NCBI GenBank assembly: GCA_938023035.1
Contig: CALIDI010000002.1
Location: forward strand, 1 to 64,000
DNA length: 64,000 bases
Source: an uncultured Leptolyngbyaceae cyanobacterium
GTDB lineage: Bacteria > Cyanobacteriota > Cyanobacteriia > Leptolyngbyales > Leptolyngbyaceae
Direction of reading: 5' to 3'
This document shows, piece by piece, positions 19,252 to 27,152 of the stretch. The position numbers were made by a program, and so were the translations under genes. The notes under the pieces are model-generated. The model saw only the letters and a list, made by a program, of their open reading frames with translations. It was not told the DNA's origin and ran no database searches. Each line of letters starts with the position of its first letter. Positions within the stretch are counted from its first letter, which is position 1.

Positions 19252-19872
19252 GGGCCTTGCTGCCGAGAAGGTTGCCTTTAGGATGCCAGATTTTATAGTA
19301 ACGCTCTGTCAACCCACTCTACTGCCAGAATACCCATGGGTTGATGCCCTTTGATTGCAACTAAAATATAGCAATCTCCCGATGCTTTCATGCAATGCCT
19401 GTTAAACGGCTTTCCGGCCATTTCAGGTTTACTTTAGCCACGGTGATAACCGAGTTAGTGCGAGAGCATGGGATGCTAGCCCTTACCCTATCACTCTTTG
19501 CTCAACGGTGCTTGACATTGCTGAATATGAAGACGCCCTTAAATAAGAGTGGGAATCACTCAATTTGCCCTCACCCTAGCCCTCTTCCAAAGAGAAAGGA
19601 AACAGGCTCTTTAGCACCCTGGTTCAACTCCAAAAGGAGAAAGTTGGGGGATGGGGGGATGGGGGGCAGTTTATCCCTTTGTTGGGCAACGCTACGGTGC
19701 TCAATCAACCCGTCCTGAGTATTCCCTAAGCAAAGGAGATACAGCGATCAAGATTCCTTTCGTTTTGGGGCAATCTGCCGCTTCCGGGCCGGGATCGGTG
19801 GTCGGTTTCTGTGGGTTGCCCCTTGGCGCGATGCTCAAGCTCATTCTTTACTCCTAATACTGGCCTGATCTC
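19252..19872. other. Spacer between divergent genes, with a repeat
   Basis: About 620 bases without a convincing gene. It holds the G/C-rich repeat at 19567-19670. Short frames across it are low-complexity readings of that repeat. No promoter is clear enough to call. Confidence 0.45.
19567..19670. repeat. Dispersed C-rich/G-rich fold-back repeat, degenerate copy
   Basis: Starts CCCTCACCCTAGCCCTCTTCC and ends GTTGGGGGATGGGGGGATG. The two ends are imperfectly complementary. It belongs to the same broad type as 63593-63691 but lacks the GAGGCTAGTCCAGAAATTTCT core. Confidence 0.4.
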
Positions 19873-20535
19873 ATGCTTGAACCCCCTTTATCCTCAGAAG
19901 TACCTGCGTTACGCCTGTTAATCGTTGAAGATGATCCAATGATGCAGTTGGGGTTGGAGCAATCTCTGGAAGACAACCCCCAGCTCCAGATTGTTGGCCA
20001 AACGGGTGACGGCTACACCGCAGTGGAAATGGCCCAACAACTACAGCCAGATGTGATTGTGATGGATATCGGCTTGCCCCGACTGGATGGCATTGCGGCG
20101 ACCCAGCAAATTAAGCAAAGCTTACCCCATGTTCACATTGTCGTGCTGACCTCCCACACGAGCGAAACAGAGGTGATTGCTGCGCTCTCTAGTGGTGCCG
20201 ATGCTTACTGCATCAAGGGCACAAATGTGGATCGGTTGCTGGCCGCGATCGCTGCCGCCCGGGAAGGTGCAACCTACCTTGATCCCCAGATTGCGCGTCA
20301 GGTGATCGATCATTTAAAGCCACCCGCTCCGCCCAGTAATATTGGGCAACTTTCCCAGCGAGAACTAGAAGTACTGAAGCTGATGGTGGAAGGGATGAGT
20401 AACCCTGAAATTGCGGCGCAACTGTATCTCAGCCCAAATACAGTCAAGACCCATATTCGCGGCATTATGAATAAATTGGCCGTCGATGACCGGGTACAGG
20501 CAGCGGTTGTTGCTTTGCGATCGGGCCTAGTCTAA
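19873..20535 (+). CDS. NarL/FixJ-family response regulator
   Basis: A 220-residue DNA-binding response regulator. The receiver has LLIVEDDPMMQLGLEQ, an Asp in VIVMDIGLPRLDG, the Thr/Ser of IVVLTSH and GADAYCIKG. The LuxR-type output domain has LSQRELEVLKLMVEG and NTVKTHIRGIMNKL. It resembles the regulator at 7161 in plan and in the AYC(I/M)K motif but is shorter, lacking the insertion. No kinase is adjacent, so it is an orphan. The start ATG at 19873 is followed directly by the receiver after about 14 residues. Confidence 0.92.
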   Translation: MLEPPLSSEVPALRLLIVEDDPMMQLGLEQSLEDNPQLQIVGQTGDGYTAVEMAQQLQPDVIVMDIGLPRLDGIAATQQIKQSLPHVHIVVLTSHTSETEVIAALSSGADAYCIKGTNVDRLLAAIAAAREGATYLDPQIARQVIDHLKPPAPPSNIGQLSQRELEVLKLMVEGMSNPEIAAQLYLSPNTVKTHIRGIMNKLAVDDRVQAAVVALRSGLV

Positions 20536-20602
20536 GTCTAGAACCCTGCCGCCCTTTTAACCTGTGACCTGCTAGTATAGTACAAAAGTTTTATGCCGCT
20601 CT

Positions 20603-21100
20603 ATGGTTCAATTTACCTTGCCCCAAAGCCCCGAAATCATTCTCAATATTTCTGGCAAAGACTCGCTCAAAGCGCGTGAAAAAGCGATGGATCAGTTGAT
20701 TGAACTGATGGATGCGGGTAAGCTACCTACGGATTTGCCCAATGGTTTTAGTCCTCAGCAATTTATCGAAGTGAAAGAGCAACCTCATACCCCCAGCCCT
20801 GAAGAAGATGCGGTCACTGAAGCGGTGCAGATTTTAAGCAATCTGGCGAAGCTCAAGCTCAAGGTACAGGAGTCGCGTACCGAGGCGCTACAGGTACGAG
20901 CAAAAATCGATCTCCTCTTTAGCGAAAACCCCATCTCTGAAGCGGATATCACCAGCCTGAACGAGGGCTTTAAGGTACTCAAAACCTATGCCCAGTCAAA
21001 TCTGCGCTACCGGGATGCACGGGCTAAAGCAGAGAGCGCTCGAACGGTGTTGGATCAAGCACTCTCTGTTGGCGAGTATGAAGCTCCGACGAAGAAGTAG
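20603..21100 (+). CDS. Hypothetical protein, helical
   Basis: A 165-residue protein I do not recognise. It starts MVQFTLPQSPEIILN. Residues 70-160 are rich in Glu, Lys, Ala and Leu with heptad-like spacing (ILSNLAKLKLKVQESRTEALQVR), suggesting long helices or a coiled coil. No signal peptide or membrane segment is seen. It lies 67 bases after the NarL regulator on the same strand and converges with the DUF2235 gene. Codon use looks like that of its neighbours, so it is probably a real gene. Confidence 0.75.
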   Translation: MVQFTLPQSPEIILNISGKDSLKAREKAMDQLIELMDAGKLPTDLPNGFSPQQFIEVKEQPHTPSPEEDAVTEAVQILSNLAKLKLKVQESRTEALQVRAKIDLLFSENPISEADITSLNEGFKVLKTYAQSNLRYRDARAKAESARTVLDQALSVGEYEAPTKK

Positions 21101-21140
21101 CCGAGGCGATCGCCCAAAAGCCAGCCTAAATTACTTGCGC

Positions 21141-22175
21141 CTAAGCAACCGGAAGATGAGAGGCATCCAACTGTGCCCGGTAGATTTCTAAATTGGTGGG
21201 GCGATAATCGCTCCGTTGGTGCCAGCGTTTGAGCACACTGGTATGAAGTGCCTCAAAACCATTGTTGACCTGCCGTTGAATCGTTTTGGCCAGGCTAAAG
21301 GGAAAGCGTGGTCTGTTATTAAAGTCGATAGCGGGGTCAGGCGCGAGATCCAGCCGTGCTGGATCAAACTCCAGCCCTAAACCTAATTCGCGGATACTAT
21401 CCATCATCCATTGCAGGGTGGCATCCGACAATCCACGGTAGGATTCGGTGCCGCCGCCAACACAGCCATGGTCACCGGGGAACCAGATTTGGCGCAGCAC
21501 TTGATCGACGGCTTTCGGGTTTTGGCTACGTTGCATCAGGGTGACATTAAAGGGTTCACGAATTTCATCAATTGCCACAGCATGGCAGGCGTTTTGGATG
21601 ATGGCGCTCAGTTCTGTATCGTGAAACTGATACTTTTTGTTAAATAGCTGATTCATCGGAATCAGGGGAATCACATTGGGGACGCCTAGGGCGCCTACCG
21701 TATCCCAGCAACCCAGCATTGTGATGGGAATGCGATCGCCATTTTCTCGACGGAATGTTTCGGCAATAGGGTTGCTGGGCTTGATGGCGCGATCGCGATA
21801 GAGGTTATAGGCTTGGGGAATTTTGTCAATCTTGTCAGCAGCTAACAAGCCAGAGCAATAAATTAAACCTGCCAGGCTTCGCACGGTATAGGCACCCCGG
21901 CTAAAGCCAAGCAAATAAACTTCATCGCCTGGCTCATAGTTTGCGCAGAGAAACAAATAAGCTGCTTGAATATTTTCATCAATCCCCCAACCAAAGGCAC
22001 CGCCAGTCCACTTATTCAGCCACTTTGTACCCACGCCCTCACCATAGTAAACCAGTTGGGCAGTGCCATCGCTCGCCTCCGGTTTAACCGCTTTGAGGAA
22101 TTTGACCACGTTGGTGGGGCAAGGCATTTCTGGCGTATTCCAGGTGCCATCACAGCAAACAATCAGGCGTTTCAT
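21141..22175 (-). CDS. DUF2235 alpha/beta-hydrolase-like protein
   Basis: A 344-residue protein of the DUF2235 family. It opens KRLIVCCDGTWNTPE and has the nucleophile elbow GFSRGAYTVRSLAG, a GxSxG serine hydrolase motif, followed by the family segment around AIDEIREPFNVTLM. Some relatives are phospholipase effectors of type VI secretion (Tle1), but no secretion genes or immunity gene are visible here, and free-standing copies are common in cyanobacteria. No signal peptide. The ATG at 22175 is preferred to a TTG six bases upstream. The substrate is unknown. Confidence 0.88.
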   Translation of the reverse strand: MKRLIVCCDGTWNTPEMPCPTNVVKFLKAVKPEASDGTAQLVYYGEGVGTKWLNKWTGGAFGWGIDENIQAAYLFLCANYEPGDEVYLLGFSRGAYTVRSLAGLIYCSGLLAADKIDKIPQAYNLYRDRAIKPSNPIAETFRRENGDRIPITMLGCWDTVGALGVPNVIPLIPMNQLFNKKYQFHDTELSAIIQNACHAVAIDEIREPFNVTLMQRSQNPKAVDQVLRQIWFPGDHGCVGGGTESYRGLSDATLQWMMDSIRELGLGLEFDPARLDLAPDPAIDFNNRPRFPFSLAKTIQRQVNNGFEALHTSVLKRWHQRSDYRPTNLEIYRAQLDASHLPVA

Positions 22176-22832
22176 AGGCAATCTCGTTTAACTTTTGATT
22201 ATGAGCAATTGGCTAAATCAGCAGGCTTAATATTTTGTAAGCTGTGATTCTGCACTCAGTACCTGACGTGCTCAGTGCAGTGGGGGCTGTCCTTCAACAA
22301 ATACAGGAGGCCAGACCGCGATCGCGGACTGACTTAAGGATTTGATCGATTTTTTGGCCTTTGGTTACTGTCTGGTCAGTCTCTAGATGGGTTTTGGTCT
22401 GCGAATCCCAAATGTTCCTAGCGAGGGGCTGGTTCATGCAGGCAGTCGTCTGGTTTCTCCTCTGCCTGCCCTCCCGTTCCTTTGGGCAAGTCTAAATTCT
22501 GCAATTTGCTTAGACACGACTTCAGTTAAGTCTTGGCTAAAGCTCGCACTTCAACCATTGCAAAATGTTCAATGCACTGGATTCGGAGACTCAGGTCTCA
22601 GTCTGGTTCCCCTCACCCTAACCCCTCTCCCAGAGCGGGAGAGGGGCATCGATCTGGCCCCTTTGGTGACCGAATCTACCAAGAGAGGCTGCTACGTCTC
22701 TCTCAGAGTGGGAGAGGGGCTTTGATCTGGTTCCCACTCTCCTATCAAGAGAGCAGGGCATAGCTTGGCGGGCATTTAAGCAAGGGGGATGAGGGTGCCT
22801 GAGGCTCGTCTAGAAATTGCTGTCTGGCTGTA
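22176..22832. other. Spacer containing a repeat cluster
   Basis: About 655 bases upstream of the DUF2235 gene and downstream of purH. It includes the palindrome CCGCGATCGCGG near 22316 and the composite repeat at 22597-22836. No gene is seen; short frames are readings of the repeat. Confidence 0.45.
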
Positions 22833-22836
22833 CTAG
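22597..22836. repeat. Dispersed fold-back repeat, long composite copy 3
   Basis: Starts CTCAGTCTGGTTCCCCTCACC. It contains two GGGAGAGGGGC units with similar flanks, and ends with GAGGCTCGTCTAGAAATTGCTGTCTGGCTGTACTAG. The terminal CTAG overlaps the purH stop codon (TAG on the minus strand, 22833-22835). Confidence 0.5.
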
Positions 22837-24404
22837 TGCAAAAAGTGGCGCTTGCCTGTAAACAGCATAATGAGACCTAGTTCATTGGCGGCGGCGATCG
22901 AGTCGGCATCTCGTAGGCTGCCCCCTGGTTGCACGATCGCCCTAATGCCTGCCGCTGCGGCTGTACGCACCGAGTCATCAAAAGGGAAAAAACCATCACT
23001 GGCTAATACGGCCCCTGTGGCTCGCTCCCCTGCCTGCTCTAAAGCAATCTTAACGGCTCCAACTCGGTTCATCTGGCCGGCCCCAACTCCCAGGGTGGCG
23101 CGATCGCGGGTAACGACAATGGCATTGGATTTCACATGCTTACACAGCTTCCAGGCAAAGACCAACTCGGCCAGTTGCTCGGGCGTGGGTGAATTGGTGG
23201 TAACCACCTGCCACTGGTCTGGAGTGATGGGTTGATCATCGGCCGCTTGCACTAAAAAGCCACCAGCGATCACTTTCACCGTTTGTTTAGGTGCCTGGTT
23301 TAGATTGGCCAAGGTTAGTACCCGCACCTTCGATTTTGCGGCCAGGATGCTTTTCGCTTCTGTGTCACAGCCAGGGGCAACAATGCATTCTAGGAAGAGT
23401 TTTGTTAACTCAGTTGCTGTAGCCGCGTCGATCGACCGATTGAAAGCAACAATTCCTCCAAAGGCTGAAACCGGGTCTGCATTCAAGGCTTTTGTGTAGG
23501 CTTCGACCAGTGTTGCCCCCTGGGCGGCGCCACAGGGGTTGGTATGTTTGAGAATGGCGGCAGTGGGCGCATCATGCTCTCCACAAAAGTCAGCCATAAT
23601 CGCGCGGGCTGCTTCTAAATCCACCAAGTTGTTGTAACTCAGTTCCTTCCCTTGCAGTTTGACGGCGGCGGCCCAGCCTGTGGGGATTTCCCCCGTCTGG
23701 TACCAGGCTGCTGGTTGGTGGGGGTTTTCGCCATAGCGGAGTGCCTGCACGACTTCCCCCATCAGGCTAAAGGTGGGGGGCAGTTCGGCAAGTGTCGAGA
23801 CTTCGGCCACGGTGGTGGATAACCTCTCCAGATAGGTGGCAATGGAGCGATCATAGCTACCGGTGTGACGAAAGGCTGCCAGGGCACACTTTTGGCGAAA
23901 CTCCAACGATACTTCTCCCCCGCTGCGGCGCAGTTCCCCCAGGTAGGCCGTGTATTGAGCAGGGTTACACAGCACTGTCAGGTGGGCGAAGTTTTTAGCT
24001 GCGGCTCGCAGCATTGCTGGTCCGCCAATATCAATTTGCTCGATCGCCTCTGCTAGGGAGACGTTAGCTTGAGCAACGGTTTGCTCAAAGGGGTAGAGGT
24101 TGACCACTACCAGATCAATGGGGCGAATCTCCTGGGCATCTAAATCTGCCAGATCCTGTGCCACATCGCGCCGGGCCAGGATGCCGCCATGAATTCGGGG
24201 ATGCAGGGTTTTGACCCGCCCTCCTAAAATTTCTGGTGACCCAGTGTAATCGGAAACTTTGGTGACGGTTAAACCGGCATCCGCCAAAGCCCGAGCCGTG
24301 CCTCCACTGCTAATCAGGTCGAAGCCAAACTCTTCTACCAGGCTTTTGGCAAAATCCACCAGTCCTGTTTTATCAGAAACACTCAACAGTGCCAGCCGCA
24401 CCAT
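22833..24404 (-). CDS. purH: Bifunctional AICAR transformylase/IMP cyclohydrolase
   Basis: PurH performs the last two steps of IMP synthesis: formylation of AICAR with 10-formyl-THF, then ring closure. At 523 residues it has normal length. The cyclohydrolase domain begins LALLSVSDKTGLVDFAK and has ISSGGTARAL and GGRVKTLHPRIHGGIL. The transformylase domain has LRYGENPHQPAAWY, ILKHTNPCGAAQG and the C-terminal SDGFFPFDDSVRTAA. The ATG at 24404 is preferred to one at 24425 because the conserved N-terminus follows at once and GAGGGGAG lies upstream. The gene stands alone, divergent from the gene at 24728. A repeat overlaps its stop codon. Confidence 0.98.
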   Translation of the reverse strand: MVRLALLSVSDKTGLVDFAKSLVEEFGFDLISSGGTARALADAGLTVTKVSDYTGSPEILGGRVKTLHPRIHGGILARRDVAQDLADLDAQEIRPIDLVVVNLYPFEQTVAQANVSLAEAIEQIDIGGPAMLRAAAKNFAHLTVLCNPAQYTAYLGELRRSGGEVSLEFRQKCALAAFRHTGSYDRSIATYLERLSTTVAEVSTLAELPPTFSLMGEVVQALRYGENPHQPAAWYQTGEIPTGWAAAVKLQGKELSYNNLVDLEAARAIMADFCGEHDAPTAAILKHTNPCGAAQGATLVEAYTKALNADPVSAFGGIVAFNRSIDAATATELTKLFLECIVAPGCDTEAKSILAAKSKVRVLTLANLNQAPKQTVKVIAGGFLVQAADDQPITPDQWQVVTTNSPTPEQLAELVFAWKLCKHVKSNAIVVTRDRATLGVGAGQMNRVGAVKIALEQAGERATGAVLASDGFFPFDDSVRTAAAAGIRAIVQPGGSLRDADSIAAANELGLIMLFTGKRHFLH

Positions 24405-24727
24405 ACCAGACTCCCCTCTGCTCATCGCTGCAAAAAGATTAGTGTAACCGGAGTCTGGTACATATGGGATGCCTGGCCCGCGATCGCGATTAGCTCACGG
24501 TTTGGGAGAGGGCGATCGCGCTCCCTTTGGGTTACCTTGCAACACCACAGCCGTTAGGCCAGATTATCAATCCTGCGCAAGAATCGAACCCAGGGCTGTT
24601 GCCGATTGTCTCCTAGAAATGGGAGCGCCGACATCGATGCATCTGAGCGATGGGGAGAAATCAAGTATGATGCAGATGTTGTTTGTGGCCGGTGCGCTGT
24701 CGCATTTGGGACTGTGACGGAATCAGT
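24405..24727. other. Divergent promoter spacer (purH and homocysteine-family gene)
   Basis: No gene. It includes two GCGATCGC sites and a sequence reading GGGTTCGATTCTTG on the minus strand that recalls a tRNA T-loop, but its stem does not pair and no other tRNA arms are present. No regulatory site was recognised. Confidence 0.4.
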
Positions 24728-25909
24728 ATGCGAACCATCGCAGAAATCAACGAAAAAATCCAACAACGAAAGGCGGTTGTCTGGACGGTAGAAGAACTCA
24801 AAGCCCAGGTGATGGAGCGGGGAGTGGCTGCCGTGGCTAAGGCGGTAGATGTGATTACAACGGGCACCTTTGAGCCGATGGAAGCTTCTGGAGCGGTGAT
24901 TAATCTGGGGCACACCGATCCACCGATTAAAATTCGCCGGTGTTGGCTAGACGGGGTGCCTGCCTATGCAGGCTTTGGTGCAGTTGATTTATTTTTGGGG
25001 GCGGCGCATCCCGTCGAGGTGAGCGAAGGTGAGGAACAGCGCGAGCGGGGCGGTGGCCATGTGATTGAAGATCTCATCGCGGGTAAACCGGTGCACTTGC
25101 GTGCGTTGGGGCAGGTTACCGATTGCTACCCACGGGCATCTTTTGAGACCACGATTACCCGCGATACGATTAACCAGTTTTATCTATTTAATCCTCGCAA
25201 TCTCTATCAGAATTTTATTGTGGGGGTGAATGGGGGCGATCGCCCCCTCTACACCTATCTGGGACCGCTCCAACCCCGGTTGGGAAACGCCGTTTATTCC
25301 AACCCTGGGGCGATTGCTCCCTTATTTAATGACCCCCATTTACAACTGGTCGGCATTGGCACCCGCATCTTCCTAGGTGGTGGCATCGGTTATGTCACCT
25401 GGGAAGGCACGCAGCATTTTCCGCTGCAAAAACGCCTGCCCAACCAGACACCGATTGGCCCAGCGGCCACCCTGGCCCTGATTGGCGATGCCAAACAAAT
25501 GGCTGCTCGTTGGGTGCGGGGTTGTTACTTTAAAAGCTATGGCCCTTCGCTGATGTTGGGGGTAGGTGTGCCCCTACCGGTGCTCACTGAGGCCGTGGTT
25601 GCTCACTGCGCCGTGCAAGATCAAGATCTGGTAGCCCCCGTGGTAGACTTCTCGATTCCACGCCGGGTGCGGCCTACCTTTGGCCTGGTGAGCTATGCCC
25701 AACTCAAATCAGGACGGATTTCTGTCGATGGCAAAAGTGTGCGGGTTGCGCCCTTGGCCAGTCAATATCTGGCCCGTCAGGTCGCTATTACCCTAAAAGA
25801 ATGGATCGAAGCGGGTACCTTTACCCTGACAGAAGCGGTTGCGGCCATTCCTGGCGATCGCGCCTTTCTGCCTCAGGATGCCTGGGGCGCTCAAATCGAA
25901 CTGGACTAA
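24728..25909 (+). CDS. Homocysteine biosynthesis family protein (DUF39/HcyBio)
   Basis: A 393-residue protein of the DUF39 family. Seen: RTIAEINEKIQQRKAVVWT at the start, then VDVITTGTFEPMEASGAVINLGH and the family's glycine-rich GTRIFLGGGIGYVTWEGTQH. In methanogens a family member, with a ferredoxin-like partner, is needed to make homocysteine from aspartate semialdehyde and sulfide. No such partner is next to this gene, and whether the cyanobacterial protein does the same is inferred. The ATG at 24728 is chosen over one 15 codons upstream because the conserved sequence begins there. A weak terminator follows the stop. Confidence 0.88.
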   Translation: MRTIAEINEKIQQRKAVVWTVEELKAQVMERGVAAVAKAVDVITTGTFEPMEASGAVINLGHTDPPIKIRRCWLDGVPAYAGFGAVDLFLGAAHPVEVSEGEEQRERGGGHVIEDLIAGKPVHLRALGQVTDCYPRASFETTITRDTINQFYLFNPRNLYQNFIVGVNGGDRPLYTYLGPLQPRLGNAVYSNPGAIAPLFNDPHLQLVGIGTRIFLGGGIGYVTWEGTQHFPLQKRLPNQTPIGPAATLALIGDAKQMAARWVRGCYFKSYGPSLMLGVGVPLPVLTEAVVAHCAVQDQDLVAPVVDFSIPRRVRPTFGLVSYAQLKSGRISVDGKSVRVAPLASQYLARQVAITLKEWIEAGTFTLTEAVAAIPGDRAFLPQDAWGAQIELD

Positions 25910-25930
25910 AGCCTTGGGGCCTCTTTTTTT
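25909..25930 (+). terminator. Possible rho-independent terminator
   Basis: AGCCTTGGGGCCT can form a short imperfect stem, followed by CTTTTTTT. It sits directly at the end of the gene at 24728-25909 and before a convergent gene end. The stem is short, so this is tentative. Confidence 0.45.
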
Positions 25931-25937
25931 ATAATTC

Positions 25938-27053
25938 TTACAATCTGCCGTTAAGCAGGTAGGTCAGCATTTCGCCCTTTCCCTTGATGCTGATGCTGCC
26001 CCGTGGCTCAATTTGGTACTTATCTTTGAGGTGATGCCGGGTAAATTCGGTGAGTTGGATACAACCAGGGAGACCCTGTGCTTCCATGCGACTGGCAGTG
26101 TTCACTGTATCGCCCCAGAGGTCATAGATAAACTTTTTGGTACCAATCACGCCCGCGACCACCGGGCCGCTACTGATGCCAATTCGCAGTTGTAGCGATT
26201 CCCCTTTGTGTTGGTTCAATTGGGCGATCGCCGCCTGCATCTCCAGAGCCATTTCTGCGATCGCCTCGGCATGATCCACACGGGATAGAGGAATGCCTCC
26301 CACCACCATGTAGGCATCTCCAATCGTCTTAATCTTCTCGAGGCCATATCGCTCTGCTAGGTGGTCAAAGGTGGAGAAAACCTCATTCAATAGACTGACC
26401 ACTTCAATCGCTGGGCGCGTCGTAAAGATTTGCGTAAACCCGACAATATCAGCAAACAGCACACTCGCCTCGGCAAAGCTTTCCGCAATGGTGCTTTGGT
26501 CGTGTTTGAGTTGCTCTGCAACAGTCTTGGGCAAAATGCTGAGTAACAGGCGCTCTGACTTCTCTTTCTCGGCTTCGAGTTGGTGCCAGTAGGCTTGCTC
26601 CTGATCGCGGAGCCGTTTTTTTTCTAGGCAAGCATTCACTCTGGCCTTGAGGAGGGTTGGGTGAAAGGGCTTAAACAGGTAATCTTCCGCTCCTAGCTCA
26701 ATACAGCGAACCACGGTGTCCACATCATCTAGGGCGGATATCATCACCACAGGAATGTGACGCAGTTTACTATCTTGCTTCAGATACTCTAGCACCTCAT
26801 AGCCGCTGATTCCCGGCATCATAATATCGCAGAGGACTAAATCAAAGGCTTGCTGCTGCACCAGGGCGATCGCATCAGCACCGGTTGCAGCCAGGGTGAC
26901 GCTCAAGCCCTGACGCTGTAACCGACGCGCTAGTAGCTCCCGATTGGCTTCAATATCATCCACAACCAGGATGGATGCAGAACCAATGGATGGAGAACCT
27001 GGATTCATTGGCTCCATCCTCTGGTGAATAAGGGGGCTGGGTAAATCGGACAT
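25938..27053 (-). CDS. Receiver-class III adenylate cyclase
   Basis: A soluble 371-residue protein that should make cAMP under control of a receiver. The receiver (about 22-140) has ILVVDDIEANRELLARRL, Asp in LVLCDIMMPGISG and Lys in YLFKPFHP. A short coiled coil leads to the cyclase domain (about 180-365). Metal-binding aspartates lie in LFADIVGFT and IGDAYMVVGG; the base-reading Lys of EKIKTIGD and the Asp in YDLWGDTVNTASRME favour ATP over GTP, and the Asn/Arg of the last motif are the transition-state residues. It is the last gene of a same-strand series with two multi-receiver kinases, 99 bases after the ammonium-transporter kinase. Either ATG at 27053 or 27065 may start it. Confidence 0.93.
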   Translation of the reverse strand: MSDLPSPLIHQRMEPMNPGSPSIGSASILVVDDIEANRELLARRLQRQGLSVTLAATGADAIALVQQQAFDLVLCDIMMPGISGYEVLEYLKQDSKLRHIPVVMISALDDVDTVVRCIELGAEDYLFKPFHPTLLKARVNACLEKKRLRDQEQAYWHQLEAEKEKSERLLLSILPKTVAEQLKHDQSTIAESFAEASVLFADIVGFTQIFTTRPAIEVVSLLNEVFSTFDHLAERYGLEKIKTIGDAYMVVGGIPLSRVDHAEAIAEMALEMQAAIAQLNQHKGESLQLRIGISSGPVVAGVIGTKKFIYDLWGDTVNTASRMEAQGLPGCIQLTEFTRHHLKDKYQIEPRGSISIKGKGEMLTYLLNGRL

Positions 27054-27152
27054 ACGAACTTCCACGGATGAGCCAACAGTCGTTCTGGGAAAAAGATCTG
27101 TACAGGGGTAGAAGCTGCTGTCTCCAGATTACCCACTCAAGCGAGAGAATCC

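Noticed and set aside
21141-22175. DUF2235 protein as a type VI secretion effector
   Set aside because: No VgrG, PAAR, Hcp or immunity gene nearby; stand-alone copies are common.
24560-24610. tRNA-like sequence GGGTTCGATTCTTG on the minus strand
   Set aside because: The T-stem does not pair (C-C and two wobbles), and no acceptor, D-arm or anticodon arm is found.
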